Below, one piece after another: positions 32,506 to 43,683 of a DNA stretch of 64,000 nt. Position numbers and translations under genes: made by a program. Position 1 is the stretch's first letter. The number at the start of each line of letters is the position of its first letter. Under the pieces are notes generated by a model. That model had not been told where the DNA came from and did not search any database. It saw nothing but the letters and a program-made list of their open reading frames with translations. Source of the stretch: Blastomyces gilchristii SLH14081 (lineage: Eukaryota; Ascomycota; Eurotiomycetes; Onygenales; Ajellomycetaceae); contig NW_003101680.1 of assembly GCF_000003855.2 (NCBI RefSeq), positions 3,291,753-3,355,752 on the forward strand, read 5' to 3'.

Positions 32506-35500
32506 TCATTTCCGCGATTCGAGACCGCGTTGGATTGCTAGTTAGTTTTCGTAGGTTGGTTAGCTAACTGGGAAAAGTAAACCGGGGAGTTCTGGACCAT
32601 TTTGAGATGCGATCAATCAATCTTACCATCGCAGGAAGTCTTCGCGTCTCCGAACAACATCCTTGTCTTGGGCATGTAGAACATGGGGTTCGGTACGTCG
32701 GCTATAACATAGGTTGATCACAAAGTGGTTAGTTTCAAACCGGTCATGGGTGAATTTTTTTTGCAGCTTCGAGCGCCTTTTCATCTCCTTGTTGAGAGAA
32801 AACAGAGGCTGGCGTAACGCAAGATAAATATTAAATAGGGAGTTAAGCTGACCGTATCCACTAGCCATGCCTCGCTTCATGACAATGACCTCCTTGCTCT
32901 TCCAAACATTTAGAACGGGCATGCCAGCGATCGGAGAGCCGGGCTCCAGCGCGATCGGGTTGACGGTATCATTAGCACCAATAACCAGCGTCACGTCAGT
33001 GTCATCGAAATCATCGTTGATTTCATCCATCTCCAGTACGACTAGCAGGCGTAAAAATTGTTAGTTTACATGTGTTCATGTCAAGGTTCGGAAAGGTCAC
33101 TTACTATCGTATGGCACAGAGGCTTCTGCTAGTAAGACGTTGCATTGCCCAGGCATTCTGCCGGCCACGGGGTGGATTGCGAATCTGACCTTCACTCCTT
33201 TGGCGCGCAGCATTCGTGTGATCTCCGAGATTGCATACTGGGCTTTCGCGACAGCCATTCCATAGCCGACAACCTGGGAGACAGTCAGTTATCTAGGATA
33301 GAATTGAGGGAACTATTATTTCAGATCATACAATTATAACGCTCTCTGCATTAGCAAGGGAATCCACCGTTTCATCGATCGATGTTTTAGTAATTTGTCC
33401 TTCAATTTTGTGATCCGTAGCGGTTGTGGAGGATATGCCACCAAATAGCACGTTGGTCAGGGATCTATTCATAGCAACACACTGAAGAGTGTCATGTTAG
33501 TAAAGACAGGAGTAACAGAGAGTCGAAAACGGAGGAATTTACCATAATGTATGACAAAATAGAACCGCTGACTCCGATAAGTGATCCGACAGTGGTCAAT
33601 AGGGGGTTGTCGAGCATGAAGCCCTCCGCAACCAGCGCAAACCCAGAATATGCATTCAAAACGGTAATTACCACGGCTATTGGGGAAATGATATCTCTAG
33701 TTAGTTGAATCTGTATAAACAAACACACTTTCAGACGTGGGACAAAAACGTACGCATATCAGCACCACCGATGGCAGCAGTTGTAGTATATCCTTTCAAA
33801 AAGCTGAGTACCGTACTAGCCCCCAGGCATAACGCTGCGGTCATAGGAGCACCTGGGGCCATGGTGACAAATGCTCCCATCAGAGCGGCATTTCCTCCGA
33901 GGAGAGATGCGTTAATTACGTGCCGGCCGGGTATAATAGTGGGACGAGAAGCCATCCGTCCCGCTAGTTTGAGGAAGGCGACGATTGAACCAGTGAAAGT
34001 AATGCCACCTATGGTCAATTAGCTGTGTCTAGAAAACATTTTTTTTTTTGAAAGAGGTATTACCAATGACAACTCCCATATATGCAGTGACAAGATGGAG
34101 CGTGGAAATATGTCCAAGATCTGCCATAACACTTCCAATGCTGGTAAGAACGGCAGCCAATCCGACAACGGAGTGCAATGCTGCAACGGTTTGTGGCAGT
34201 CCAGTTGGCGTAATGCGACGACCGATCAAGGCGCCTAAATAAATTAGAACTATGTTTTCTTCTCGATGTATGTAAACCGATCAGGGTTTAAAAAAATTGA
34301 GCTACTCACCAACAATACCTCCAAACCCAGCAACTCCGACGAACTGCGCAAGAACTTCAGGGGAGAAGCCCACAGCAGCCAGGGAAGCGAGCATTCCGGA
34401 AGCTACACCCAATATACCTAAGATGTTGCCTCGCCGCGCCGTCGCTTGAGAAGCAAGGCCAGAAAGGGAGCCTAGATGCGTGCGTTAGAGGGTGATAATA
34501 TGGGAGGAGCTAAAATGGGTCGACGTACTAATGCACAGGAGACTGCTAACAAGATATCCGGCTTGCACAAGGCCAGCCATACCGGTGCTTGCGGCTGCAA
34601 TGAAGCCTCCACCAAACAACAGGCCGGGAATGGCGTATAACCAAGGATATTCAGGGGGATCCGTCGGTCCTGATGTTCGTGAGATTGTTAGTTATGAAGC
34701 TTTGGATAGGGAAGTGGAAAAGGAAACTTGATGAAAGCATACGTCTAAACATATCTAACATTCGCTTGGTGATGACGAAACCGCCAGATACGTTTACAAA
34801 TGCCAACAGGACCGATAATGCGCCGAGGAACTGCGGAACGGTCTCAGGAACAAACCCTCCCCCCATGACAAATAGGCCGCCCACACCAACCATGCCTAGA
34901 TTATGATTTTCGTGAGTTAACTCTTTTCAGTTAAAGGAGTTGAATCGTTTTTACCTGAGATGGCGTTCGTTACACTCATCAACGGGGAGTGTAGAGCAGG
35001 AACTACTCCCCAAACAACACGATAGCCAATAAGCGAGGCAAGTCCAGCGGTAAATACGTTGCTCATGAACAATGGGCCTGTGATCTTCCCGAGGGTTACT
35101 GCTAGACCCATTCCACCAGTTACGGTGGCAACCTCCCGAGAGATCTTCTGGAATGGGGTCAGGGCTAGGGTAGCACTCTCCTTGGAAAGATCAGCAGTCT
35201 TGGGAGCTGGAGCGGGAGGGGGAGCAGGTCGAGGAGCGGGGGGGAGGATTTCGCCATTTTCAGTAACAATTGAGCCACGAACAACCTCATCTGTAGGGTC
35301 GATGCCAAATTTCTTTTCTTCTGGGGCCATGGAGAGAAGGAATTTGGTGATATTATTGGAGTATAGAGTGGATGACTGTGTTGGAAGTCGAGAAGGAAGA
35401 TCCGTGTATCCTAGTAGAGCGTTAGCAAAAAACGACGACATAAATCGAGCGTGAGACAAACCAATAATGGTAACGCCGTTTTCAACAGTCAATTGTCCGG

Positions 35501-37072
35501 GAACAGTTAATTCGCAATTTCCACCAGCTTCAGCCGCTAGATCAACTATGACAGAGCCTGGTTTCATTGCTGCTACCATCTGTATCACGAACTTTAGCGG
35601 AATGCCCTTAGCTATGTGGTCGATATAAGCAAATGCATACCTCTCTCTTGATCAACTTAGGCGCTGGTTTTCCGGGAATTAAAGCAGTGGTGATCACAAT
35701 GTCTACTTCTTTGCACTGTTCCATGAATAGCTTCATTTCAGCTTCCAAGAACTCCTTCGACATTTCCTTCGCGTAGCCACCAGCACCGGAGCCTTCTTCT
35801 TGGATGTCGACTTCGATGAATTCAGCACCAAGAGACTGTACTTGCTCGCGTGCGGCTGATCGTGTATCAAACCCTCGGACAATTGCTCCAAGACGACGGG
35901 CCTACGTGCGCAGTTAGAGGAAAAGCATGGGCATTCATAATTACTGGGGCGGACAAGATACGTACGGAACCAATGGCACTGAGACCAGCTACACCAGCCC
36001 CGATAACGAGAACTTTACCTGGGGGGATCTACACCTCAAATTAGCTTTTAGATATTCTAGTTTCGTACAGTGTCAAATCGAATTATATTACCTTTCTACA
36101 GCATTTGAACAGCAACTCGTTAGCATATCCCCGTCTTAATATCCGTTGCTGTCTATAGCAGTATAGAGAATCCGGATGGGCCACTTACCCAGCTGCAGTA
36201 ACTTGACCTGGAAGAAATCGCCCAAAGTGATTCGAAGCTTCGAGGACGGCTTTATAGCCTGCGATATTTGCCATAGAGCTAATGAAGCCGTGAGTATACA
36301 TATTTTCTAAAAAAATTGGCCGGACAGGGGTATTCCCAAAAGTATACCTTAGAGCATCAAAAACTTGTGCGCGGGAGATGCGAGGAATCATATCCATCGC
36401 AAACGAAGTTACGCGGCGAGCAGCCAGGGCGTTGACCAGTTCCTTATTCTGTGCGGGGTATAGAAAAGAAATGAGGGTGCTCCCCTCCCGGAGAGCGGCC
36501 ACTTCGTTGTTGCTGGATCCATTTAGCAAGGGCGCACGAACTTTCAGCAAGATATCGCTATCCTGCCAAACAGCCGTCCTGTCCACAAGCGTTGCGCCCG
36601 CTTTCTCATATGCTTCATCTGTAAACTTAGCTTGAGCACCAGCACCACGCTCAATCAGCACGCGCCCGAATCCCTTCTTCAACAGGAGAGCGGCATTCTG
36701 TGGCGTCAGGGCAACGCGTCGCTCGTTCGGGAAGGTTTCGAAGGGGATCCCAATGGTTAGGGCAGAGTAAGGAACGGAGGTTATCAAGTTCGGTGGGGTG
36801 GTGGGTTTCTTCTGTTCCTCGCACCATTGGGGTCCAGCGGAGAACCGACGGATTTGAGTAGCTGCCAACAGGTGCCTCAGTTGTTAGTGGCGAAACTTTA
36901 TTTTATATCCAGATTTTGGAGATAATGAAGGATTTTAGAGAAAGATCCCAAAGGTTAATTTATACTGACCAGAAATCGCGGCGCGCAAACGCTGAGGGAG
37001 AGATGCGGCGTCTGGACAGGTGCCGCCGCGGCAAGGCCGCAGAGCAGGGCGAATGGTGAGCGACCAGCTCAT
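32506..37072 (-). CDS. NNT: NAD(P) transhydrogenase, mitochondrial, proton-translocating
   Basis: Eighteen exons with consistent phases give 1096 residues. Exons from 5': 36970-37072, 36348-36861, 36189-36278, 36092-36095, 35966-36028, 35641-35901, 34955-35579, 34743-34895, 34529-34669, 34310-34471, 34064-34234, 33754-34008, 33543-33676, 33332-33481, 33105-33273, 32853-33041, 32627-32701 and 32506-32537. An Arg-rich presequence is followed by the NAD(H) domain ([31 protein letters not shown]). The membrane domain comes next ([17 protein letters not shown]). The NADP(H) domain closes the protein ([38 protein letters not shown]). The enzyme reduces NADP with NADH, driven by proton flow across the inner membrane. 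Alpha and beta parts are fused, as in eukaryotes. Exon four is only 4 bases. The final 32-base exon, encoding IQRGLESRK, is the least certain. Confidence 0.94.
36092..36095 (-). other. NNT: 4-base microexon of the transhydrogenase gene
   Basis: The preceding exon ends in phase 2 after TAAG's first two Gly bases (donor GTAAGT at 36188), and the next exon opens [12 protein letters not shown] in phase 0. Joining them directly shifts the frame to an early stop. The bases AAAG, set between a TGTAG acceptor and a GTAATA donor, finish Gly and add Lys, giving [17 protein letters not shown] as the family requires. The flanking introns are 93 and 63 bases. Confidence 0.8.
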
Positions 37073-38075
37073 GTTTTCAGACCTGTAGCAGACAATGGGA
37101 TTGCACAAGTAAGCAGGCTGGCATCTGCCACGTACAACAGCGGGTGGTGACCAGTATCCAGGTGTTGTGCAATTGTTACTCAAGTCTCAGAGGGGGAGTT
37201 GAGGGTCAAAGGAGGAGGCTGCTCTCGGGTGCGTACCGCAGATGACGAGGGGGAGCATGTCACGTCACCTCACGAGAGCAACTGCAGATTGCTTGGGTAA
37301 TGACGAATGAGGGGAAAGTAAGAGCTAGCGGGCGACCCCAGGATAGGGTGGTATCGAATGCTTGCGGGAGTGTTTGGGGTAGGTAGAAACCGTGGGGGTT
37401 GGAGAATCAGACGGCGGTGATTTTGTTTGGTTGGTGGACAATGGTCCGTCCGCGGCTTACTTAGCCGAGTCGGGGAACATGCAGTGCAGTGAGCTTGGGG
37501 CGTTGTTGCAGCGGAGCTGACGGCGCCCGGGAAAGGCGGCTCGATCAGGCACAGCTCGGCTGGCATAGGTTCGTGGTGTGGTGATGGTCAGAAATAGGTG
37601 AATAAATGGCTAATTATGCATGTCCTGCCTGTACAAGTAACTGCTGCGGTTTGCTGTGAAGATTTTGAGCGAGCTATCCCTTGACAGCTAGTTAATGGTG
37701 GTAAATGTCAAATAACGAAAACCACATCTTTTCAGAGGAGAAAATAGTTATACAGAAGGTTTTGCAATATTGTAGATAACCTCACTAGGGATTGCTTCAA
37801 ATGAGTAATTCAATGGTCCTGTTGTGTCTAGTAATTTGAATATCCTGAGAGATGTATAGAGTGTTTTACGGGGAGTGCTAGAAGACATTCATGACAGCCT
37901 CTTCTAAATCAGCACACCACATGTCAAATAGAGAAAGATAGCTATTTTGACATTGAAGATGTAAGGGAACTAAATAAAACATAAGGAATATGCTTGGTAG
38001 AATCTGTCAACCCAACTTGGACAATTGGACAAGTGATGTTCAAATACAACAGTCCGAGTTCTGGGATTAACTTAT
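37073..38075. other. Transhydrogenase promoter and spacer before the transposon
   Basis: No gene seen. GC-rich upstream of the transhydrogenase start, then abruptly AT-rich from about 37.6 kb towards the transposon. Confidence 0.5.
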
Positions 38076-39197
38076 CGCTTAACTACCCCACCACAGTGGC
38101 ACCACATCGTGGGTGGGTGCGTCTCACCACAACATTACTTTGCATCAAGAATGAATATATTTGTAGCTTCAATGTCTTGGTATATTAGGATCACCCTCTT
38201 TATATATATAAAAAAAAAGGTCCTCTGCATCTCTCATACCTATTAATCCAATATTTATAACCTCTTGATCTGCATCGTGGATGTCCTTTAGACTCCTTTT
38301 GAATCTCCTCCACCCGCTGAGCTTCAATCTGCTGATTGGCATTCTTAACCATCATTATACCTCCTATACTGCATACTTGACAACATGTATTTTTCATTTG
38401 AAGACATTTGGCTGTCTGCAAGTGATGTAATACATTCTATCATAGTGATCAATTCACATGAAAAGTTCAAACTGAGGACAGCATTATAATCAGGTTGAGA
38501 GGTTAGAACTCATTCTGAATGTCCTTTTTCCTCTTGAAATACAATCTCATTCATATTATAGAGATCTCTCTCAGTCTCTCTCGTATTTGATATCTCAATA
38601 TTGTGATCTTCAATCTGTCATATCATATTTGAATGATGTAAATATCTTCTACAAAGAGTTATTTGAATCAATTGACTTCTGTTTGATTCATCTATACTCT
38701 GAGAGACATTTGATAAATCTATAAGATCACATCTTTCTCACAGTAGAAGAATTGATCTCAGAATCAATGGAATTCTGAACAAGAATCAAATTTGTGAAAT
38801 TCTGAATATTATCAATGATTGAAGGCTGTTCAACTCTATTCTGACTATTTATCTGTTTAATTCACTCTTTTACTGCCTTCTTCTGAGCTTCATTTAACAT
38901 CTGATTAATTGGCTGTTTCTTCATCTTTGATTTGATCTCAGTAATACAGCAGTGAAGGTAGGAATAGAGCATGTTAAATTCTCAAGCCAATGGCTTGACT
39001 TTTTGTTTTGAATTGCATTTATACATGTCAAAGGCATCTTGAACCCTTTTCTCAATAATTTCATTTTCAGTAGTCATATTGTAAGTGGTTAATTGATAAT
39101 AATAATGTGATGATAGATGAATTAGATAAAGGTAACATTGTGGTGATAATATCGTTGTGGTGAGGCGCACCCACCCAACGATGTGGTGGGGTAAGCG
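38076..39197 (-). mobile_element. Degenerate pogo-class (Tc1/mariner superfamily) DNA transposon
   Basis: The ends are inverted copies of each other. The left end, within 38076-38133, carries CCACATCG, TGGGTGGGTGCG and CTCACCACAAC. The right end, 39154-39197, carries the complement with two or three differences. The left end has an extra inserted stretch, so the exact borders are uncertain. The interior is AT-rich, unlike its flanks, and reads on the minus strand as a broken pogo/Fot1-type transposase. At about 1.1 kb it is too short for a full element (about 1.8-2 kb), so internal deletion is likely. The excess of TGA stops where Trp or Arg codons are expected fits repeat-induced point mutation. 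I could not confirm TA target duplications. Confidence 0.75.
38380..39077 (-). pseudogene. Relic of a pogo/Fot1-type transposase
   Basis: From the ATG at 39077 the minus strand reads MTTENEIIEKRVQDAFDMY, the usual opening of pogo-type transposases (a psq helix-turn-helix). It then continues through a TGA to EFNMLYSYLHCCI, KKQPINQMLNEAQKKAVKE and, after another TGA, INSQNRVEQPS. These correspond to the DNA-binding and CENP-B-like blocks. Further on, a DLYNMNE-like stretch resembles the start of the DDE domain. Many in-frame stops make it non-functional. The segment beyond about 38400 is too decayed to align by eye. Confidence 0.7.
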
Positions 39198-41475
39198 AAG
39201 GCACGTGTATCTGTGCCTGGAGTTTAACTGTCTTGAACCAGGATCAAGTATCTGATAGGTCCCCGATGAAAACTTGATAGGTACACTGAGTTTGCTTGGT
39301 TCCGGAAAGTTTAATTAACTTTAAAAATTGCAGTTGCCACTCAGCATTAAATAGAAATGAACCAGGAGGAGGCGCCCGACAGTTGAAATTGTTGTAGCTC
39401 TGCATTGCAGGAGAGTCTATTTTTAGCCCGTTTCTTGGCATTTGTTAACCTTAATCAAAATAAGGTTCTAGGCATTTTTGAACCTTCACATTCCTGATCC
39501 CTCATCGTCTTTCTATCGTCCGTCATCTCGCACTAGCTGTTAGTTACCTTGAGAAATTTTGCCATCATGACCAATTTTTTAGGCTCTGGTGTTCTCTTAA
39601 TCATCTATCTCGCGACAGTTTCAAACTGGGAGAAAAAGATCTAGCTCTAAATAGTAGCTGCACATTGAATGTGTTATATAGACACCTCACTAAATAACTA
39701 ATGTGAACAAAATCAGGTAAGATTATATGAAGCTTCAATTATATTTGTCTTTGGTATATGTTGCTACGTTAACCCATATACATATTTAGAACTTTTCACT
39801 TTGAGATTGTTCATTTTATCCCCCCATTAGAATGACACGTTAGGTGCATGTCGCTCACTTCATTTCGTGATCTTATCAGTGAGCAGGGCCTCTCCGTAGT
39901 TGGAACACACAGAGTTGACGATGTTCTCAATGGAGACAGGGCGAGACACAATCCGAAAACAAATCATCCCGAAGAGGCACCGTTGCTGCTGCCGCAACAT
40001 CTGCAAGTGACCGACTCTCAACAGGTACAGAACTTGCCATGTTTGAGGGGTTTCTTTGATATGCACGAAATAATTGAAGAGAGTGCCTCGGAGAGTAGAA
40101 TTGAGTCGTGTTGATATACTCATCTGGTAAGCCTCCTAGGTGTCAAATGGAGTCGGTGTTGTCACTGTTGTGCTGGTCACAATCCACTTCTGAAATGATG
40201 AATCTGCCTTACCAACCCCTGGACTCCCGTCCGCATCTGCTTTCTCCCTCCCTTCATATTTCATATCTGCCTTGACGTAACGGTTCCCATAACAGTGGAC
40301 GAAGAAATTCATATCAGTCAGAATAATCGTGCCGGTTTCTGTCCTGATGAGACCAGGGTTTATTTGGCGCTGGCAATTGGGTCGGCTTGACGGTGAATGG
40401 AAAATGGGAGCCAAAAGCTAGAGGACAGGATCTCGCGAGCTTATAGGGAACGAAGAGCCGAAAAAAGGTTGCCGATCTTGCTTTTGTCATTGTTTCCTTG
40501 CTTGCTAAAACTTTGAATCTCTTTTCTTTAGTCTTTAAAAACAACAGGGTGAAATGATTACCTCCTTCTTTGTTAAATGTTCTGAAGTGTAACACAACCA
40601 AAAAGGCGTCGGCTTTTCGTCTGATCTCCATCGTCCGGGCTGGTGTGTGCATTGCGCACGAACGCCAATATTAAATATGGAATGGTGTTCGGTTATCAGT
40701 TTCCCGCCCACGTACCTTACCTGGTTCATTGTTTCTCAGGCGTCCACCTCACGGGTGGTGGATTCTGGGTTTTGCGCCGCCAAATCGACTATACCACGGC
40801 ATAATATCTGGCCCAAGTCGTTTTCAGTTCTCCTGGCTTTGATATCATCGAAAATTGTATTTGGGAGAGAGGTTTTGGGAGAGGACAAAGATCCACATTA
40901 TTATTATTCGTTGGCAACTCCCGCAGAAACGGATGCTCCAACTTCTGGATTCCCCATGATGGAAAATGCCGCTTTAAATGCTGCGACGCAGGTCCGGACA
41001 TATCCTCTAGGAATGGAACCCAAGGCACCAACTGCAACGTACAGTACAAAAGTTACCCCACAAAACGTAGCGGCTAAAAATTAGCCAAGAAAGTGCAGTT
41101 GAGGAACCTGCGGAATGTCAGAAAAAGAAAAAAAAAGAAAAAAAGAGGGTAATTTCTTGGATTTTTGATCATATTTTTTTTTTCTTGTCACGCCCTGGCT
41201 TTGACACCTGGCAGAAAGGGACGCAAATAATTGGGTGGATTTCAGACTGGGTCCATCCATCTTACACTTGAGGAGAGCATAGGGTAATTTATTTTTTTCC
41301 CTCCTCCTCTAAATTCTTGATCCTAATCCAAAAGAATAATGCGGTCTACACTGCGTATGTCTGCTGGCAAGAGCAAAGCTCATCCTCATCTCGCATACAG
41401 AGTACTCTCTATTCCCAGAGAAGTCACCGAGGCGCCGAAACCCCTTCGTATATCTGGCCAGGGCGAGGCGCAAAG
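39198..41475. other. Intergenic region, no gene accepted
   Basis: Several frames of 85-145 codons exist at 39.85-40.1, 40.1-40.65 and 40.65-41.08 kb, but none shows a domain, intron pattern or family match I can recognise. Base composition rises back to normal after the transposon. It could hide a decayed or unfamiliar gene. Confidence 0.4.
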
Positions 41476-41482
41476 TGAGTCA
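41476..41482 (+). promoter_or_regulatory. CpcA/Gcn4-type box TGAGTCA upstream of the bZIP gene
   Basis: Exact TGASTCA match. Together with the box at 41844 it lies within 0.75 kb upstream of the open frame of a Gcn4/CpcA-like gene, which suggests autoregulation as known for this family. Confidence 0.55.
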
Positions 41483-41843
41483 AACACAGCCCACGCTAAC
41501 CCCGAACTGGCCTACATTGGCCTGCCAGGTCCCGTGAGACCGCGACCTGGACCGACCGCCGTGTAGTCTTTTGTAGGCTACCGGGCAAAAGAGCTCAGTC
41601 ACCACCAGCGCTGCTGGTAGAAGGGCCGATCAACCCCCGGGACCCCCAACATCTTTGTCAGAAAAAGTATAGATTACCGAGGAGGTACTTGCATTTGCGT
41701 GAAGGAAGAGGCAAGTCACGGAGTCCACCAAAGGTACCTGATTCCAGCGCGCTCCACTTGGCTTTGCGATTGCGGGGCTTTTAGCGCGTTCAAGGTGGAG
41801 AGAAGGAGCAAGCCATTGGCCAATCAGAAGCCAGCATGGGCTA

Positions 41844-41850
41844 TGACTCA
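41844..41850 (+). promoter_or_regulatory. CpcA/Gcn4-type box TGACTCA upstream of the bZIP gene
   Basis: Exact TGASTCA match, the second of two within 370 bases. The word is expected by chance about once per 8 kb. Confidence 0.6.
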
Positions 41851-42001
41851 CACCCGAGACACCGGGAACAACACACTAGTCCATGTTAGATCTAGCGGCT
41901 AAATCGGGGTACCCAGCTGGGCCTAGCGTCTATGGTTCTTCGGCGCTAATTCAGCCTCAGGCGCTAAGCTGTTTTGGGACACCCACCAGCAGCCGCAAGC
42001 C

Positions 42002-42188
42002 ATGCCCGCGCTTTAATAGATGCCTGATTCCCACTTCTGACTTTTTTCTTTTCCCCCTCCGTAAAATCTCCCCTCCCACAACATCATCCATCATACATCA
42101 GACCCAAAAACTCTACCCAGTCCAGAGACGCACATAGACTATAATCAGGGTTTCAATCAAAGTGTTCCAAATTATGGCCTCCTTCTAA
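42002..42188 (+). other. Short upstream ORFs in the bZIP gene leader
   Basis: Three tiny ATG-to-stop frames occur in a row: MPAL (42002-42016), MPDSHF (42020-42040) and MASF (42174-42188). A longer frame of 84 codons spans 41883-42137. MASF ends in TAA directly in frame with the long open frame that follows at 42189. Gcn4/CpcA genes are known to be controlled by such upstream ORFs under amino-acid starvation. Whether all are in the mRNA is unknown because the transcription start cannot be read from sequence. Confidence 0.5.
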
Positions 42189-43683
42189 GCCTTTTGGCTT
42201 TCTTTTACCTTTTCTGTCTCTCCTAAAAGGACAGACACCATAGCTTCCATCCACTCTCCAGAGTTAAATATCTCAACTCCCCCTTCAGAGTCTCCTTTTT
42301 CAGGATCTCTGAACTCCAGCATCGCTACGCGTAGCTCCAGTTCTTCGCTCCGACCAAACATTTCCCCGTTCGACGTTACGTCGTTCACCACGGACAAACT
42401 ACAGTCAACATGGCCTTCTCAACCCCCATCATCGCAGCCTCTGGCTCAACACTCCACACTCTATCCTCAGGACGACTTTGTGCTATACCCCAGCCCTTCG
42501 CGCCGACAGACCTCTCGCAACGGTACTCAGCTTGCGAGCCCATCCAGCTCCAATATCCCTAGGGCCTATCCCCAGTCTTCTTCGGATTTTGCCTTTAATT
42601 ACACTCAGGATTCTCGACGGCATTCGTATCATCCGCAGCAGCTTTGTAACAATCACGTATACAGCGGCTTGCCTGTCCAGGATCCCCGAGTAACCAAGGT
42701 TATTTCACAGTCTCAAGGGTTCTCTACTTCGTCTTCCAGCAAACAGTCTAGTCCATCCGGTGTGAGGCCCCCAAGTTTCTACGCGGCTTCAGTCCCGTCA
42801 AATTCGCCTCGAACCCATCGTCCCCCAGTTCCATTGTTTAGTAATAGCGCGGAGAATATTTCCTATCAGAATTTGAACGTTCAGCAACCTCATCGTCGTA
42901 TTATGTCTACATCTAGTATCCCGCAAGGTATGTGTTGGATATCAGAATCTGATTTCCTCCAGTTGTAATCATTTTGTATTCTAACGCTCTATACCAGATT
43001 TTGACGAGCTACTCGACTTCCCTGCCAACCACACGGCGGAGGACTTCGTGTCGTCTCCTGGTGTCATTGATTTCACTTCTATCAACGATTCTGTAAAGAT
43101 GGGGAATCCGGTGACTGTGTCACCAAAGGATCTGATGTTGGATGCGGCTTTCCCGCCTTCAACATCCTTCACAGACATCAGCACTCCTTCTTTCGACTCT
43201 CCCGGTTATTTCAGTCAAAACACTTCCCCTCTCTTCTTCGCGGATTCCGATCTTGCCCCTGGCCACGAGCACTGGGATTCTCTCTTCCCGACTGATACCC
43301 ATAACTCAACCATTATCGAAAAGCCTGCGAAGTGCCCCAACTCTCTATCTGCATCTCACTCTTCGTCACCAGCAATCAAGAGCAGCGATTCTTCTCCTGA
43401 TGAATCCCCTCGCCCAAATGGTCGACCATCTGTCCGTCACTCCTCTATTTCCGGTGTGAAGCCTCGCCATCGCGAGAAGCCTCTGCCGCCGATTGAATAT
43501 GACCCAACTGATGCGACTGCTGCTAAGCGGGCACGCAATACAGAGGCTGCACGGAAGTCTCGCGCTCGCAAGCTCGAATTGCAGATGCAAATGGAACAGA
43601 AAATTGCAGAGCTGGAAGCGTCTCTGGCCGAGTCTCGTAAGCGGGAGGCTTATTGGAAGTCTATCGCCGAAGCCAGAGAGTAA
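42189..43683 (+). CDS. CPC1: bZIP transcription factor of the Gcn4/CpcA cross-pathway-control family
   Basis: Two exons: an open frame at 42189-42927 and 42998-43683, with a phase-1 intron. The C-terminus is a basic-leucine-zipper: PLPPIEYDP, then KRARNTEAARKSRARKLEL, then a short zipper ending YWKSIAEARE. This matches Gcn4 (PLSPI; KRARNTEAARRSRARKL). A Gcn4-like activation motif, EHWDSLFPTD, also appears, following PLFFADSD. The factor should activate amino-acid biosynthesis genes via TGASTCA. The start is unresolved: from 42189 to 42902 the frame is open but lacks an ATG. The first in-frame ATG, at 42903, would give 236 residues, close to known CpcA lengths (about 245). Alternatively a first exon lies further upstream. 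The Ser/Pro/Gln-rich upstream reading looks like real protein. Another frame from 42410 could be a 50-codon upstream ORF. Confidence 0.85.

Noticed and set aside
40647..41084. Frame of 145 codons on the plus strand, and a membrane-like reading on the minus strand over 40.9-41.1 kb (FVLYVAVGALGSIPRG)
   Set aside because: Neither has a start, introns or a recognised family that I can support. It may be a gene relic, but evidence is too thin to call.
41339..41566. 75-codon frame upstream of the bZIP gene, considered as a first exon joined by a donor at 41475 to 42262 or as a uORF
   Set aside because: The donor overlaps a TGAGTCA box that more likely sits in the promoter, and the joined intron would be about 790 bases, far longer than others here. 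Phase does match, so it is not fully excluded.
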